From positions 62,001 to 126,000 of the forward strand of contig BLAL01000286.1 in the NCBI GenBank assembly GCA_015698045.1: a stretch of DNA of 64,000 nucleotides, written 5' to 3'. Under the pieces are notes generated by a model. The model was not told the origin of the DNA. It was given only the letters and a program-made list of their open reading frames with translations, and did no database searches. Numbering within the stretch: position 1 is the stretch's first letter; each line of letters opens with the position of its first letter. This document shows positions 32,840 through 47,000 of the stretch, piece by piece. Origin of the DNA: Rhizophagus clarus. Its lineage: Eukaryota; Glomeromycota; Glomeromycetes; Glomerales; Glomeraceae. The position numbers and the translations under genes were made by a program.

Positions 32840-35015
32840 TTTAAATTTTTTTTGCAAAGACAAAAACAAAAAAATGGGTTGACATTTCATTTACGAAACT
32901 GATTGCTATTTATTTGTTTTTTGGACGTATTTTCAGACACGTGATTAAACGCACAGCGCGTCATGATTCACGTATTACACCAATATCAACAAAAAAGACA
33001 ACAAATAATTGGTGTATATTATTATTATGCAGCTAAAAAACACCACCTACGTTAAACATTATTTACGCGTCATTATTCACGTCTGAAATGTGTGACAGGT
33101 TACGCCGAATATATTGCTTTAGAGTTTAGAGTACAACTGTAAATTTCAATTTTCTTGACTGTCATAAATTTGACTTCGCATTTTTTCATGTAATGTTTAT
33201 CTTTAGAAAAAAATTTTAAAAAATATGTATTTTATACTTTTCATACTTTAAAAAAAAATAAATATTTTGCAATTTTATTAAATAAAAGATTTTATTAAAT
33301 GTTATATTACATGAAATATTGAAACTTATTAAAAAACGCGTCTACTAGTACATTCACTTGTTTCACTTGACCCTTTAAAGTGTTTTAAAACATAAATTAT
33401 AACTTGAAGTAAAAAATAAAGCGCGTCTTAGTATTATAAAAATATAACTTTGTGACAATTAATACAAATATACAAGCATCTCCATATCTCGTAAACAACT
33501 TTTCTTAAGCACTTTTCACCTGTTTAATATGACCAACTGCTGAAATTATGTTGTGAAATCTCTATAAAACGCGTTTGTTAATGAAATATTTATAGCTTTA
33601 AAATATAGTTTTACGCCTGAAGTGCAGTTAGTGAAAAATATTTAACTTTATTTAACAGAAATTTAAAATATTAAAAAATATTTTAAAATATGAAAAGGGG
33701 AAGAAAGAGTGAAGAGAAAAGTTTTTTTTCGCGTTAAACGATAAATAAATAATTAGTATAGCAGATTACCATTTGGTTTGTCTCTGATGGTATGGTCAGG
33801 CAGCTAATTTGAAATTTCGGCGTAACCTGTCAGATGTGCCATGTATTATTACATTTTCACCAAATACTTGCAATAAAGACCAATTTTTTTATAATATAAA
33901 AAATTCAGACCACAAATTTTTAATGAATTTTTTATTTCATCAGGTAGTGGAAAAACCGAAACAAAAGATAAATTCAAGGATTTTTAATTAATGAGGACGT
34001 TTCATATTATCGGTTATTCATACTTTTGAGTCAGTCTATTTCTAGAAATAGAATGAATCAATGTAAAATTTATAGGAAATAATATAATATCGCGCTATTT
34101 AAAAAAAATAAATTGTTATTAAAAGGATCATTTAAATTTAATAAGCGAAAATCATTATAATAATTTGACTCGAACGGAGCGAGATTAATCAATTTGTTTT
34201 TTTTATAAATCGTTAAATCGTTCAAATAAAAATTGTTCTTATACATTATCATTACATAATACCGGGATATGTATTTTTCATGACTTTTTCAATTGGTTAT
34301 AATGCGACATTATTCGTACTAATTAAACAATGAAAATTGAAAAATTTAATATACAACGTTACCCGACACTTTTTTTTTTTAGTTTCGTCTTTAAATCATG
34401 ATTCGTGACAACCCAAGAAATACTTTAGTGGTTACATTTTCCTAATTTTTATTTTATTAACAAGATCAATAAAGTCGACTTCCCATATAGTCGCCCAGAT
34501 TTTTTTTTTACAATAAAAATTAAGAAATTTAAAAAAAAACCCCCAACCGAAAATCAAGCTATGATGTAATGTAAAATTGTAAAAGTAAAATGTTTTACAA
34601 ATATCTTTTGACAATTTTGTGCCATTATTCTCCTCCAATAACAAATTAAAGTGAATTCGGAACGTTTATAAACTATTTCCATATGATGATGATTATTTTT
34701 TTTTTTTTTTTTTTTGAAAAAAAAAACTAATTTGTGCCAATATTACAAATTGGAAGTTAAAATGAAAGTTAACATTTGATAAAGTTAATCAATTTGTGCC
34801 AATATTAATTACAAATTGGAAATGTTTTAATGTTTAATAAAATTTTCACCAAATTGCGCCAATATTATAAAATTTAAACCATCAGTAAAGATCTTCTTAA
34901 TTGCATGGTACAAGTGGCAGTAAGTGACCTTCATTTTAACTTTGAAAAAATTCATTTCATAAATCTTCGTTTCGGTGAATATAAAATGTTCTACAATGAA
35001 CTTGAAATTTTGTGA
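32840..35015. other. Gene-free; small repeats
   Basis: 32840-33800 is probably the promoter side of the repeat-protein gene (scattered ACGCGTC and CACGTGATT words) and has no frame of note. Short frames at 33809-33991, 34070-34252 and 34432-34644 show no motif. At 34725-34870 the phrase AATTTGTGCCAATATTA..ACAAATTGGAA occurs three times with a period of about 60 bp. Confidence 0.4.
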
Positions 35016-35024
35016 GGTCCGAGA

Positions 35025-35078
35025 CGTTAGTTCGTTCGTTCATTCGTTCGTCCGTTCGTCCGTCCGTCCGTTCATTAA
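35025..35078. repeat. (GTTC/GTCC)n microsatellite
   Basis: TTCGTTCGTTCATTCGTTCG continues as TCCGTTCGTCCGTCCGTCCG: a tetranucleotide run of about 12 units with TTCG/TCCG variants. Confidence 0.85.
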
Positions 35079-35701
35079 ATAACATTGGACATTGAGGGCT
35101 CTCTTGTATTTATCTCGATTTGTTTTCAAAATTTCAATTTTCTTCCATTGCCCTGACATTTATGGACTGCTGCTTTCTATGGTTTTTATAGGTTTATGAA
35201 GATAAACTTTTTGACAGCGGGTAAGACGAATACATGGTGATGTTTGGCTGCGTGTAACATAAGTATTTAGTGATAAATAAATCAACCGGTCTAGGCCTTT
35301 CCATATTTGATATGCTTAGTATGTAGATCGTTCATGCATGTTATTCAGTACCTGTGTAAATCATCACATACACTTCTCCGTATCACTCTTTCGACAGGTG
35401 ATACAACACTCCAAAAGTACTTTTTTGAGAGATAATTAACTAAATTTGTTAGTATTAAACATTTTTTCTTTGATAATCACATCTAAACAATCAAAAACTT
35501 TCTCATGACGTTTTTTGTGTGTAGTAATTCACAATTCTTTTGCATATTTCACATATGTTTACGCCATATTTTTTTACAGATTAACCTTTTACGGAAATTT
35601 ATCATCTGTATAGATACTTGTGATATGCGTTCAACAGCTGTAAGGTTCTGTGAAAAAATTATGTCTCGCTATTTTTAGAAACATTGTACTTTTTTTGTTT
35701 T

Positions 35702-35739
<38 letters not shown>

Positions 35740-35938
35740 AAGCCCATTCGTGCAGATATAAACAGGACGATAATCTGAATGATGATCAACACACAGATAA
35801 AAGATAAGTTCGATAAGTTTTGAAATGAGAACTAGTATTGTTGTTGTACAAATAATGGTTTCAGTCCTGAAATGATATTATTTACTTGGAATTTTCCACA
35901 ATATTTCTTTATTTAGTGAACTTTATGTATAGAACATT

Positions 35939-36234
35939 TACAGCAGTTTTCATAATTGTATGGTCACCGGATTTTTTGTGGGTTTTGAAATTGCAATTTT
36001 TGATAGTTGACGTAAAATAACTTAAAACTGGTTTTTGATAGTTTTTGATAACGTGTACCACATGATTTATTTGATTTATTAACATTAACGAGTCAATTAT
36101 TTCATGCTGTAAACAATTTAAAATTTCGCGTCATTTTATTGCAACTATACAGTAAAAAACTATCAAAAACCAGTTTTAAGTTATTCAAAACCCACAAAAA
36201 ATCCGGTGACCATACAATTATGAAAACTGCTGTA
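35939..36234. mobile_element. 296-bp palindromic Tc1/mariner-type MITE
   Basis: TA then CAGCAGTTTTCATAATTGTA..GGTCACCGGATTTTTTGTGG at the left is repeated without mismatch, inverted, at the right, ending in TA. The identical arms run about 50 bp, and a second pair (AACTTAAAACTGGTTTTTGA) extends the foldback. TA at both ends fits Tc1/mariner. Arm identity points to a recent insertion. No frame is present. Confidence 0.8.
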
Positions 36235-36239
36235 AAAAA

Positions 36240-37150
36240 AAAAAAATGCATTAATTTTTAGGTTTTTTTGGTTTTTTTTTTTTAATAAAAAAAATTTATT
36301 ATAAAGAATTGGTTATAAGGAATTGTGATTGTCGAAGAATATTATTTGTATCTAGTGAATTAACGTCCCAACTGGCAATATAAAAAATTGATTGATATTT
36401 GTGATTAATTTAGATGATTTACCACAGTCAATACCATTATTGATTTATATTCGACGATCATACGAATGAATGGTTTTAAGTTTTCTACGCGTCAAACCAA
36501 ATTTCTAACGAGCTTGAGAAATTTATATAATAATAAAATATTAGCAGTTAGCAATAAATAAATAAAAATTTACCAATTAAATATTTGATGTTGCAAAAAT
36601 AAACTGATTTTACGTATGTAATTTTTTTTACAAAACAGATAAAACCTTTATTATAAATTACTTTATAACAAACAACTTGTTTTTATTATTGGATCATTTC
36701 CGTCATGATAATCTATTTATCTTTTACTTTTGCGACTATCCATATAGTTTTGTAAAATCGTAATTATTATTATTATATAGGTTTAATATTACATAAAAAA
36801 AAATTCACATAAAATAAAAATTTTTTTTTTTTTTTTTTTTTTTATCGCGAACAGTGTTACAAAAAAAAAACACCGTCGCGTCATTCCATGTCGCCGACTG
36901 TCACGTAAAAGCCCGTGTCTGCGTTGTTTATATTTATTTATTTTGTTACAAAAAAAAAAAAAAAACACTTTCGCGTCATTCATTTGATGTTTTCTGTTTT
37001 TTGGTGTAATGTTACTGTTCCGCGTCCGCGTTATTTATCCCAAAAAAAGCGATACATTATCAAAAAAGGAAAAGGTCAACGGTGGAAGGTCGTTATTTCG
37101 AATTATTGGGCTGATTTTGTTGTGTTGCTCATCACTCATCACGTGAAAAT
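36240..37150. other. Gene-free, upstream of the kinase gene
   Basis: Contains long A and T homopolymers (36822-36842 T-run, 36949-36964 A-run). A GC-richer patch with two copies of a TTACAAAAAAAAAACAC..CGCGTCATTC phrase lies near 36857 and 36946. No exon is seen. Confidence 0.4.
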
Positions 37151-37178
37151 TAGCCAATTAGATGGATGCTGTACCGTG

Positions 37179-37186
37179 TATAAATA
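37179..37186 (+). promoter_or_regulatory. TATA box of the kinase-like gene
   Basis: TATAAATA lies 116 bp upstream of ATG 37295. A CCAAT word sits about 25 bp further upstream (AGCCAATTAG near 37151). Same octamer and similar distance as for the other two promoters noted. Confidence 0.5.
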
Positions 37187-37294
37187 AAGATGAATTTTGA
37201 ATGCGTGTCTGATGTCGCTTGTTTTTTTGAAATTTAAAATTTCGTTTTTTTCCTTCTACACATTTTACTCTACGCCTTTCATTCACCGAGAAAA

Positions 37295-38843
37295 ATGGTC
37301 AAAGTCATTTTTGCAAACATTACAAATACGATTACCCCCAACACCCCCGACACCCCCGACACCCCCGACACCCCCGACAGCGTAGTAAATATCTTGTCCC
37401 GTCGCTTGGCCATAGGTATGTATAAAATCTTCCCATTTTTATTTTTTATTTATATATTTTTTTTTTTTTTCTTAATAATATATATCATTTTCTGTAGAGG
37501 CCGAAAAACATAACGTTCCTTTGGAGAGTAGCGACATCCTGGACCGAACAATAAATCAAAAAAAATTTTCGGAAGGAACGTTCAAGAGTGTATATACCGC
37601 TCCGGGCATGGACTACGTAGTCCAAGTTTTTAAAGACCTCTCTATCAGCACACTGGAAGCCAGAATTAAAGAAACAGTCTGCTGCTTGTAAGTTAATAAG
37701 CTTTTTTTATATAATTAGTGAAAAGCTTGATTGTTATATATCACATTTAAACGTATGCTTATTGTGCTTATTGTAGAAAAACGAAAAATTTAGAAAACAC
37801 CTGTCAAATCAGGTCCGTTTATACGGATGAAAATGATGATATAATCGGTATATCAATGGATAAATACAGCCAAACATTAAAGGATTTCGCTTTTGCTTCC
37901 CGTTCTCAAATCACTGGGGAGCAAAAGTACAAGCTCGTCCTCGATCTGGTGAAAGGAGTTAAGGGTCTTCACGATGTTGGGTTCGCACATTGTGACCTAT
38001 CTGAAGTTAATTTGATGGTAAACGTTACCTCCGAGTATTTACCAGACGGGAGCGAAACCCCCGAGCTTGTAGTAATAGATTTCGGTAAAGCCGAGTTCAT
38101 TAATCGTGATGATGTTTTGGCGTAAGTAAAAGAAAATTTTGTTTTATTAACGCAGCAAAGAAAAAAAAAAATGGACTCTTATCCGATACATTATGCAAAA
38201 CATAATTAAAATTTTCATCTGTTATTGTTTTATTGAAAATGTAGTTGGTCCGTCGATATACCGACCAATGACAGGTTGGAGAGGCTCCCATTAGTAGAGT
38301 CGCGGCTAGATCACGGCTATAAATTATACAGGTAAAATATTATAAATTAATTATGTTATATATCTTTTTTTATATAAATTAAAAAATAAACATAACAAAA
38401 TTCATGATCAACAATTAAGATCCGCGGAAACTCTACCCCGGAAAAGAGGCGATCGTGATGCTCGTAACCCAATCGATCCTTGCGCCGAGGACGTATATGG
38501 GGTAGGAGTATTAATTTGGCGGATATTTTCGGGTCAATCACCTTGGGGAGGTGTCCTTGACACCGATATTAGGAAACTCTACGAAATCATCAACAATCCC
38601 CAATCTATCGACTTTTATATAAATAAAGTCAACGGCGCGACGTCCCAAGAACTGCTGAGGAAATGTCTTACCGTAACTTCAAAAAGCAGAATAGACATCA
38701 GCAGTTTGCTTGATTTTTTATTACGTTATAAAAACGTATTAATTTCCGAGTGGACAACCACGGGACGTAAAACAAAAGAGGCCGCCAAATTAAAAATTTC
38801 AACCGCCAATAAGAGGAATAAAAGGAGGCGAATTTTTAAATAG
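37295..38843 (+). CDS. Protein kinase-like protein, five exons
   Basis: Exons 37295-37415, 37498-37687, 37777-38121, 38245-38331 and 38420-38843 join through GT..AG introns of about 80-125 bp into an open 388-residue frame. Residues 16-29 are an NTPDTPDTPDTPD microsatellite stretch. The N-lobe starts about residue 60 (FSEGTFKSVYTA as glycine loop). The catalytic loop is HCDLSEVN (175-182) and the metal-binding motif is IDFG (204-207). DVYGVGVLIWRIFSGQSPW is the helix F region, and LLRKCLTVTSKSRIDISSLL is typical of the end of a kinase domain. The tail NKRNKRRRIFK looks like a nuclear localisation signal. The usual ATP-anchoring Lys of strand 3 appears to be Gln83 (YVVQVFKD) and HRD is HCD, so activity is uncertain. 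Decayed or partial relatives occur at 20630, 22780, 27663 and 40840. The partner or pathway is unknown. Confidence 0.85.
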
Positions 38844-38849
38844 ATTTTT

Positions 38850-40750
38850 TTTTTATTTTTTATTTTATTTTTTCAAATTTAATAAAATTTGACGTGGTTC
38901 GCACCATTTATAGAAAACTGATTTAATAATTATTAAGTAAATTGTTAATAAATTTAATAAATGCTTTAAACCTTACGGGTTCCTAGTATTAAATTATCTA
39001 GAAACAGTAAAAATTGTAATTGATAATATCCGATGTTAATTTGAACTAGTAAATCATGCTTGTGTTTTAAATTCAATTTGAATTATTATCCATTAAGCGA
39101 AGTAGATAACGAAGATGAAGAAAGGCGAGTACTACTAATTTTGGTTGTCATTTACAAACTCAAAATCAAATTCTTATGTTCTTTTGTAGTTATGTACGAT
39201 TTTCATACGTACTAGTACGAAATTTGTAATTGTAACCGCTAACGTACCGTATTACTTTAGTTAATACCGGGAAAAACCATGGCAAACTTGTTTCTTGTTT
39301 ATCTTCTCTCTTCATTATTAAAACATTTGTCCAATTACAAGTTTCCTATACCGATTTCTTTTTTAAATTCATCTTAATTACCGCAACTAATGACAGGTGT
39401 GTTTTTTTGCGATTCATGTTTTTAAATTTAATGTGTGGATCATTTGCAAAGATCATTACCACGAACACAATGCGTAGATAATACTGTTCATTCAAGTTCA
39501 TTGTTCAATATTATTACAGAATTACAGAACAACGAGTGGCATCCTCTCTTTATTTTAGATTATGGATGGCAACTTATTTTTTCAGTAACAAGCTTGCTCT
39601 TAAACTTTTAAAGAGTGCGTATTTTTTACCCTTAAATTTTAATATATAGATTTTGCTAAATTAGGCAAAATTTTAGGACTTCAAAGGATGGGTTTGTTTT
39701 CAGCTTCCTACGCTAACTATTTTAATAAAATATTTTTTTGTTTAACTGAGTACGAATTACAGTTAATATCATGTGAAAAGAAGAGATTCAGATCAGATTA
39801 TCCGATTGATATTTGATTTTTTTTTTCCCGTAACCGTAACCCCTTTCCCCTTTTTGAACAGTCATATGGGCGTGCACTAATAGAGAATGCGCACTTGCAC
39901 AATTTATGAAATATCACAGTACTTTATTATTGTTGTACTATTATTTTATTATTTATGCTTAAAAACTGTTATTTTATTGGTAAACCAAGATTTAAAATCA
40001 CATGAATGCACTTAAGGAATTTACTTTAAATATGGATGGTTTGAAAATTTACTGCACGGTGTAAATAAAGAGGGTGCACTTGACCTACTAAGTCCCAAGT
40101 TTGGGACTGAACTTTGGAGTGTACTTAAAGATGGAGTGAACTTATAGAGGGTGCACTTAGATAGAGTTTGATTGTAATGATAAACGACAAAGAAGCAATA
40201 AAAGGTCAAAAAATGATTTTAAAAAGGACTTTCGAATTCAAATGGTAAAAATCTTAGCGTAATATTAAATGTTGAATACAAATGCGTTTCTATAGAAATT
40301 TGTAGAATTCCTTTTTTCTAACTTTAAAGAAACTGTTTTCCGATTCTCTTCTAATTGCAATCCTTTTTTGTAGGAACGAACGTAACTATTGGAATGTTTT
40401 ATGAAACTTTTTTTAATTTTATAAAATTGGCTGAGGTAATTTGAACATTACTGTACTTGCCTAATTGGCTGGATTAGCCTAGCAAGGATTGGAAAATCAT
40501 GATAAACTTTTTTATTTTATTTTCTTAAGAACAGAACACTCGTTGAATGAAGTTACATAGTGTTTCACAAATATGAAACAGCTAAACTAGAAAAACCTCT
40601 GATACGAAATCGTTCTGCCCAAGTGAAGGGGAAAACAAATCACTTAGATGTAGTTGCCATCGCTACATACGCTGGATCAGAAAGGGAAACTACTCTTAAA
40701 TAAAAAAGAGAAAGGTTAGTGAAAAAGTCGGTATCAAGCGTATGTATGTT
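38850..40750. other. Gene-free stretch downstream of the kinase gene
   Basis: The first ~150 bp hold AATAAA words (near 38879, 38945 and 38955) suitable for polyadenylation. The remainder is intergenic without motifs. The minus-strand frame at 40021-40209 overlaps two related GAGGGTGCACTT phrases and has no recognisable domain. Confidence 0.4.
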
Positions 40751-40839
40751 TTCATCTTCCTTAAAAATCTCTGATCAACGTATTAACATCTACCAATTAT
40801 TTGATAGTAGGAAGGATAATATTATCACTAAATCATTAC

Positions 40840-41028
40840 CTTTCGAACTGGAAGAATCCTTCACTTGTTTCTTGGAAGCGTTCTGAGAATTCTTTTTCTG
40901 TTTGTAACGCCATAGCCGGCTTTCATATAAAGAAAGTCGATGGCGAGAAATCATGTGAATTACTGAGGAAATACCGGAAATACCTGACCGATAACCTCGG
41001 AAGAGTTAAAATCTGGGTACAAACTTGA
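40840..41028 (+). pseudogene. Kinase-family C-terminal remnant
   Basis: The frame contains GFHIKKVDGEKSCELLRKYRK, matching YINKVNGATSQELLRKCLTV near the end of the intact kinase about 2.2 kb upstream. Flanking sequence before and after is unrelated. It is too short to be functional and abuts the tandem array that starts near 41050. Confidence 0.5.
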
Positions 41029-41049
41029 ATTGCAATGGTAAGAGAACTG

Positions 41050-44000
41050 TAGATGTTAATTTAGAAGAAACGTAAGGAACAGGAGAATGAAATGCTTAGA
41101 AACTTCCTTAAAAAAATAACCAAAGGGATGCGCAATCTTTTACTTGAAGATGATGATCCTATGGATGTGAGAATGACGAGGATATGAGAATGATAGGAAT
41201 GATGGGATGAGAGTGAGGTTGCATCTCCGGTTGGAAACATCTGATGGATCAAGAAAAAAATGCATCTGTCAGATGGAAAAAACTGACCAAGAAGGAGGCC
41301 GCAGTAGAGTGGGGAAAACTGACCAAGAAGGAGGCCGCCGCAGAGTGGGGAAACTGACCAAGAAGGAGGCATCCGTCAGGTGGAAACCTAATATTTTTTA
41401 ATATTTTTTTATTTTTATGACACACGTTAAGATAATGAGACGTAAGTTTGAATAAATTTGAAACTTAAATATTCTTTACGAAGATCAAAGTAATATTAAC
41501 CCTTAAAAAAAAATATTACTATTTTTTTTCTTTTTAGAAAGTGAAACACTACTAGATTATAAGGAAGTGTTCTCAATTAGAAACATACCTACTGAAACCT
41601 AAATCCGATATCCGAGCAGATCGATCAGGTAATTATCGGATATTCTTTTTTTTTTTTTTTTTTTTTGAAAAACTTATTATCGTCTTACTAACTCCTGTAT
41701 ATAAATATTTATTTTATGGTTTTGAATTTTTTATTTTTATTATCATTCCATCAGATGAAAATTTGGAAGCATATAATATTTTTCTTAATTTTGTTCCACG
41801 TTACTGAACCAAAGTAAAAAAAAAAGAAAAAAAAATTTTTTTTCTTACGGTAATAGCTCCCTTTCTCCATTGGTTAGTTCTTATTGTCACAAATCTATAT
41901 TTTTATACATTTAATAACTTTATTCATTTAATCATTACATTTAATTTTAATCATAGATCATAGATTTTAAAAATTTGAATATTTAATATATTTAATATGC
42001 TTATACTGTGCAATATATTATTGATTTAACAAATTCTTAAAATATGCTCTCGTATAGGCTTACTATATATTATTAACAAATATTATTAATTAAAAATTGG
42101 TGGATTAGAAATGGAGAAGGTTCTTTTGGTAAATAGAGAGCATATAACATTTGTAATGAGTGATCGGATCTCATTTGATCACGTGAACAATTACAGTTTT
42201 AAAATCTAATACTGGATTATTCTTATTGATTCAATATTTACTACAAGCTCCTCGTGATTTATTCCAGAGGAGATTTGTTTTCTTTTAGTCTATTATATTT
42301 ATTACCCGTTACCGTTTGATTTAATGCAGAGAAAGGGATTGTTATTTCAACAATATTGGTGGACGTGGTGGTGTGTCACTTGATGGGAGATTGTGGCGGG
42401 AGAAAGTGTTTCTTAAAATTTTTCTAATCGGGTAGATGTGGTGGAATGGTATCCTATGGATGTGAGAATGACAAGGACATGAGAATGATGAGAATGATGA
42501 GATTGATGGGATGAGAGTGAAGTTGCATCTCCGGTTGGAAACATCTGATGGATCGAGAAAAAAATGCATCTGTCAGATGGAAAAAACTGACCAAGAAGGA
42601 GGCCGCAGCAGAGTGGGGAAAACTGACCAAGAAGGAGGCATCCGTCAGGTGGAAACCTAATATTTTTTTTATTTTTATGACTCACGTTAAGATAATGAGA
42701 CGTAAGTTTGAATAAATTTGAAACTTAAATATTCTTTACGAAGATCAAAGTAATATTAACCCTTAAAAAAAATATTATATTTTTTTTCTTTTTAGAAAGT
42801 GAAACACTACTAGATTATAAGGAAGTGTTCTCAATTAGAAACATACCTACTGAAACCTAAATCCGATATCCGAGCAGATCGATCAGGTAAATTATCGGAT
42901 ATTCTTTTTTTTTTTTTTTTTGAAAAACTTATTATCGTCTTACTAACTCCTTTATATAAATATTTATTTTTTGGTTTTGAATTTTTTATTTTTATTATCA
43001 TTCCATCAGATGAAAATTTGGAAGTATATAATATTTTTCTTAATTTTGTTCCACGTTACTGAACCAAAGTAAAAAAAAGAAAAAAAAAATTTTTTTCTTA
43101 CGGTAATAGCTCCTTTTTTATCTGCTTATGGTTCCTATTTTGTCACAAATCTATATTTTTATACATTTAATAACTTTCATTTAATCATTACATTTAATTT
43201 TAATCATAGATTTTAAAAATTTGAATATTAAACATATTGAATATATTGAATATGCTCATACTGTGCGATATATTATTGATTAAATTTATAAATAATCAAA
43301 ATATGCTTTCGTATAGGCTTACAATATATTATTAAATGTATTAATTACAAATATATTAATTAAAAATTGGTGGATTAGAGACGGAGAAGGTTCTTTTGGT
43401 AAATACATTTGTAATGAGAAATTTGATCACGTGAGCAATTACACTTTTTGAATGATTATCTCCTCGTGGATTTATTCCAGAGATCTGGTTTTCTTTTAGT
43501 CTTATTACCTGTTACTGTTTTGATTTAATGCACAGAGAAAGAGCTTGTTATTTCAACAATATTTCTAATCGTGGTGGACGTGGTGGAGTGTCACTTGATG
43601 GGAGATTGTGGCGGGAGAAAGTATTTCTTTAAATTTTTCTAATCGGGTAGATGTGGTAGAATGGTATGCTATGGATGTGAGAATGATGAGAATGATGGGA
43701 TGAGAGTGAAGTTGCATCTCCGGTTGGAAACATCTGATGGATCGAGGCATCCGTCAGGTGGAAAACAATATTTTTTATTTTTAGGAAACACGTTAAGATA
43801 GCAAGACGTAAGTTTGAATAAATTTGAAACTTAAATATTCTTTACGAAGATCAAAGTAATATTAACCCTTAAAAAAAATATTATATTTTTTTTCTTTTTA
43901 GAAAGTGAAACACTACTAGATTATAAGGAAGTGTTCTCAATTAGAAACATACCTACTGAAACCTAAATCCGATATCCGAGCAGATTGATCAAGTAATTAT

Positions 44001-47000
44001 CGGATCTTCTTTTTTTTTTTTTTTTTTGAAAAACTTATTATCGTCTTACTAACTCCTATATATAAATATTTATTTCTTAATTTGAATTTTTTATTTTTAT
44101 TATTATTCCATCAGATGAAAATTTGGAAGCATATAATATTTTTCTTAATTTTGTTCCACGTTACTGAACCAAACCAAAAAAAAAGAAAAAAAAAAAATAT
44201 TTCTTACGGTAATAGCTCCTTTTCTCCATTGTTTATCTACTTATGGTTCTTATTGTCACAAATCTATATTTTTATACATTTAATAACTTTATTCATTTAA
44301 TCATTACATTTAATTTTAATCATAGATTTTAAAACTTGAATATTTAATATATTTAATATGCTTATACTGTGCAATATATTATTGATTTAATTTATAAATA
44401 ATCAAAATTCTCAAAATATGCTCTCGTATAGGCTTACTATATATTATTAACAAATATTATGAATTAAAAATTGGTGGATTAGAAATGGAGAAGGTTCTTT
44501 TGGTAAATAGAGCATATAACATTTGTAATGAGTGATCTGATCACATTTGATAACGTGAACAATTACAGTTTAAAATCTATTAATATTGGATTATTCTTAC
44601 TGATTCAGTATTTACTATAAGCTCCTCGTGATTTATTCCTGAGGAGATTTGTTTTCTTTTAGTCTATTATATTTATTACCTGTTACCCTTTGATTTAATG
44701 CAGAGAAAGTGAATGTTATTTCAACAATATTCTAATCGTGGTGGACGTGGTGGAGTGTCACTGATGGGAGATTGTGGCGGGAGAAAGTATTTTCTTATAA
44801 TATTTCTAGTCGGGTAGATGTGGTGGAGTGGTATCCTATGGATGTGAGAATGACGAGGATATGAGAGTGAGGTTTCATCTCCGGTTGGAAACATCTGATG
44901 GATCGAGAAAAAAATGCATCTGTCAGATGGATAAAACTGACCAAGAAGGAGGCGTCTGTCAAGTGGAGAAAACTGACCAAGAAGGTGGCATCCATCAGGT
45001 GGAAAACCTAATATTTTTTATTTTAGGAAACACGTTAAGATAGCAAGACGTAAGTTTGAATAAATTTGAAACTTAATTATTTTTTACGAAGATCAAAGTA
45101 TTATTAACCCTTAAAAAAAATATTACTATTTTTTTCTTTTTAGAAAGTGAAACACTACTAGATTATAAGGAAGTGTTCTCAATTAGAAACATACCTACTT
45201 AAACCTAAATCCGATATCCAAACAGATCGATCAGGTAAATTATCGGATCTTCTTTTTTTTTTTTTTTTTGAAAAACTTATTATCGTTTTACTAACTCCTG
45301 TATATAAATATTTATTTCTTGATTTTGAATTTTTTATTTTTATTATTATTCCATCAGATGAAAATTTGGAAACATATAATATTTTTCTTAATTTTAATCC
45401 ACGTTACTGAACCAAACCAAAATAAAAGGAAAAAAAAAATTTTTTTCTTACGGTAATTGCTCCTTTTTCTCCATTGTTTATCTACTTATGGTTCTTATTG
45501 TCACAAATCTATATTTTTATACATTTAATAACTTTTAACTTTTATTCATTTAATTACATTTAATTTTAATCATAGATTTTAAAAATTTGATATTTAATAT
45601 ATTTAATATGCTTATACTGTGCAATATATTATTGATTAAATTTATAAATAATCAAATATGCTCTCGTATAGGCTTACGATATATTATTAAATGTATTAAT
45701 TACAAATATTATTAATTAAAAATTGGTGGATTAGAAATGGAGTAGTTCTTTTGGTAAATAGAGCATATAACATTTGTAATGTGTGATCTGATCACATTTG
45801 ATCACGTGAACAATTACAGTTTTATTGGATTATTCTTATTGATTCAGTATTTACTACAAGCTCCTCGTGATTTATTCTAGAGGAGATTTGGTTTTCTTTT
45901 AGTCTATTATATTTATTACCTGGTACCGTTTGATTTAATGCAGAGAAAGGAATTGTTATTTCAACAATATTCTAATCGTGGTGGACGTGGTGGAGTGTCA
46001 CTTGATGGGAGATTGTGGCGGGAGAAAGTATTTTCTTAAAATTTTTCTAATCAGGTAGATGTGGTGGAATGGGATCCTATGGATGTGAGAATGACGAGGA
46101 TATGAGAATGATGAGATTGATGGGATGAGAGTGAGGTTGCATCTCCGGTTGGAAACATCTGATGGATCGAGAAAAAAATGTATCTGTCAGATGGAAAAAA
46201 CTGACCAAGAAGGAGGAGGCATCCGTCAAGTGGAAAACCTAATATTTTTTATTTTTAGGAAACACGTTAAGATAGCAAGAGTAAGTTTGAATAAATTTGA
46301 AACTTAATTATTCTTTACGAAGATCAAAGTATTATTAACCCTTAAAAACATTACTATTTTTTTCTTTTTAGAAAATGAAACACTACTAGATTATAAAGAA
46401 GTGTTCTCAATTAGAAACATACCTACTTAAACCTAAATCCGATATCCAAACAGATCGATCAGGTAAATTATCGGATCTTCTTTTTTTTTTTTTTTTTGAA
46501 AAACTTATTATCGTTTTACTAACTCCTGTATATAAATATTTATTTCTTGATTTTGAATTTTTTATTTTTATTATTATTCCATCAGATGAAAATTTGGAAA
46601 CATATAATATTTTTCTTAATTTTAATCCACGTTACTGAACCAAACCAAAATAAAAGGAAAAAAAAAATTTTTTTCTTACGGTAATTGCTCCTTTTTCTCC
46701 ATTGTTTATCTACTTATGGTTCTTATTGTCACAAATCTATATTTTTATACATTTAATAACTTTTAACTTTTATTCATTTAATTACATTTAATTTTAATCA
46801 TAGATTTTAAAAATTTGATATTTAATATATTTAATATGCTTATACTGTGCAATATATTATTGATTAAATTTATAAATAATCAAATATGCTCTCGTATAGG
46901 CTTACGATATATTATTAAATGTATTAATTACAAATATTATTAATTAAAAATTGGTGGATTAGAAATGGAGTAGTTCTTTTGGTAAATAGAGCATATAACA

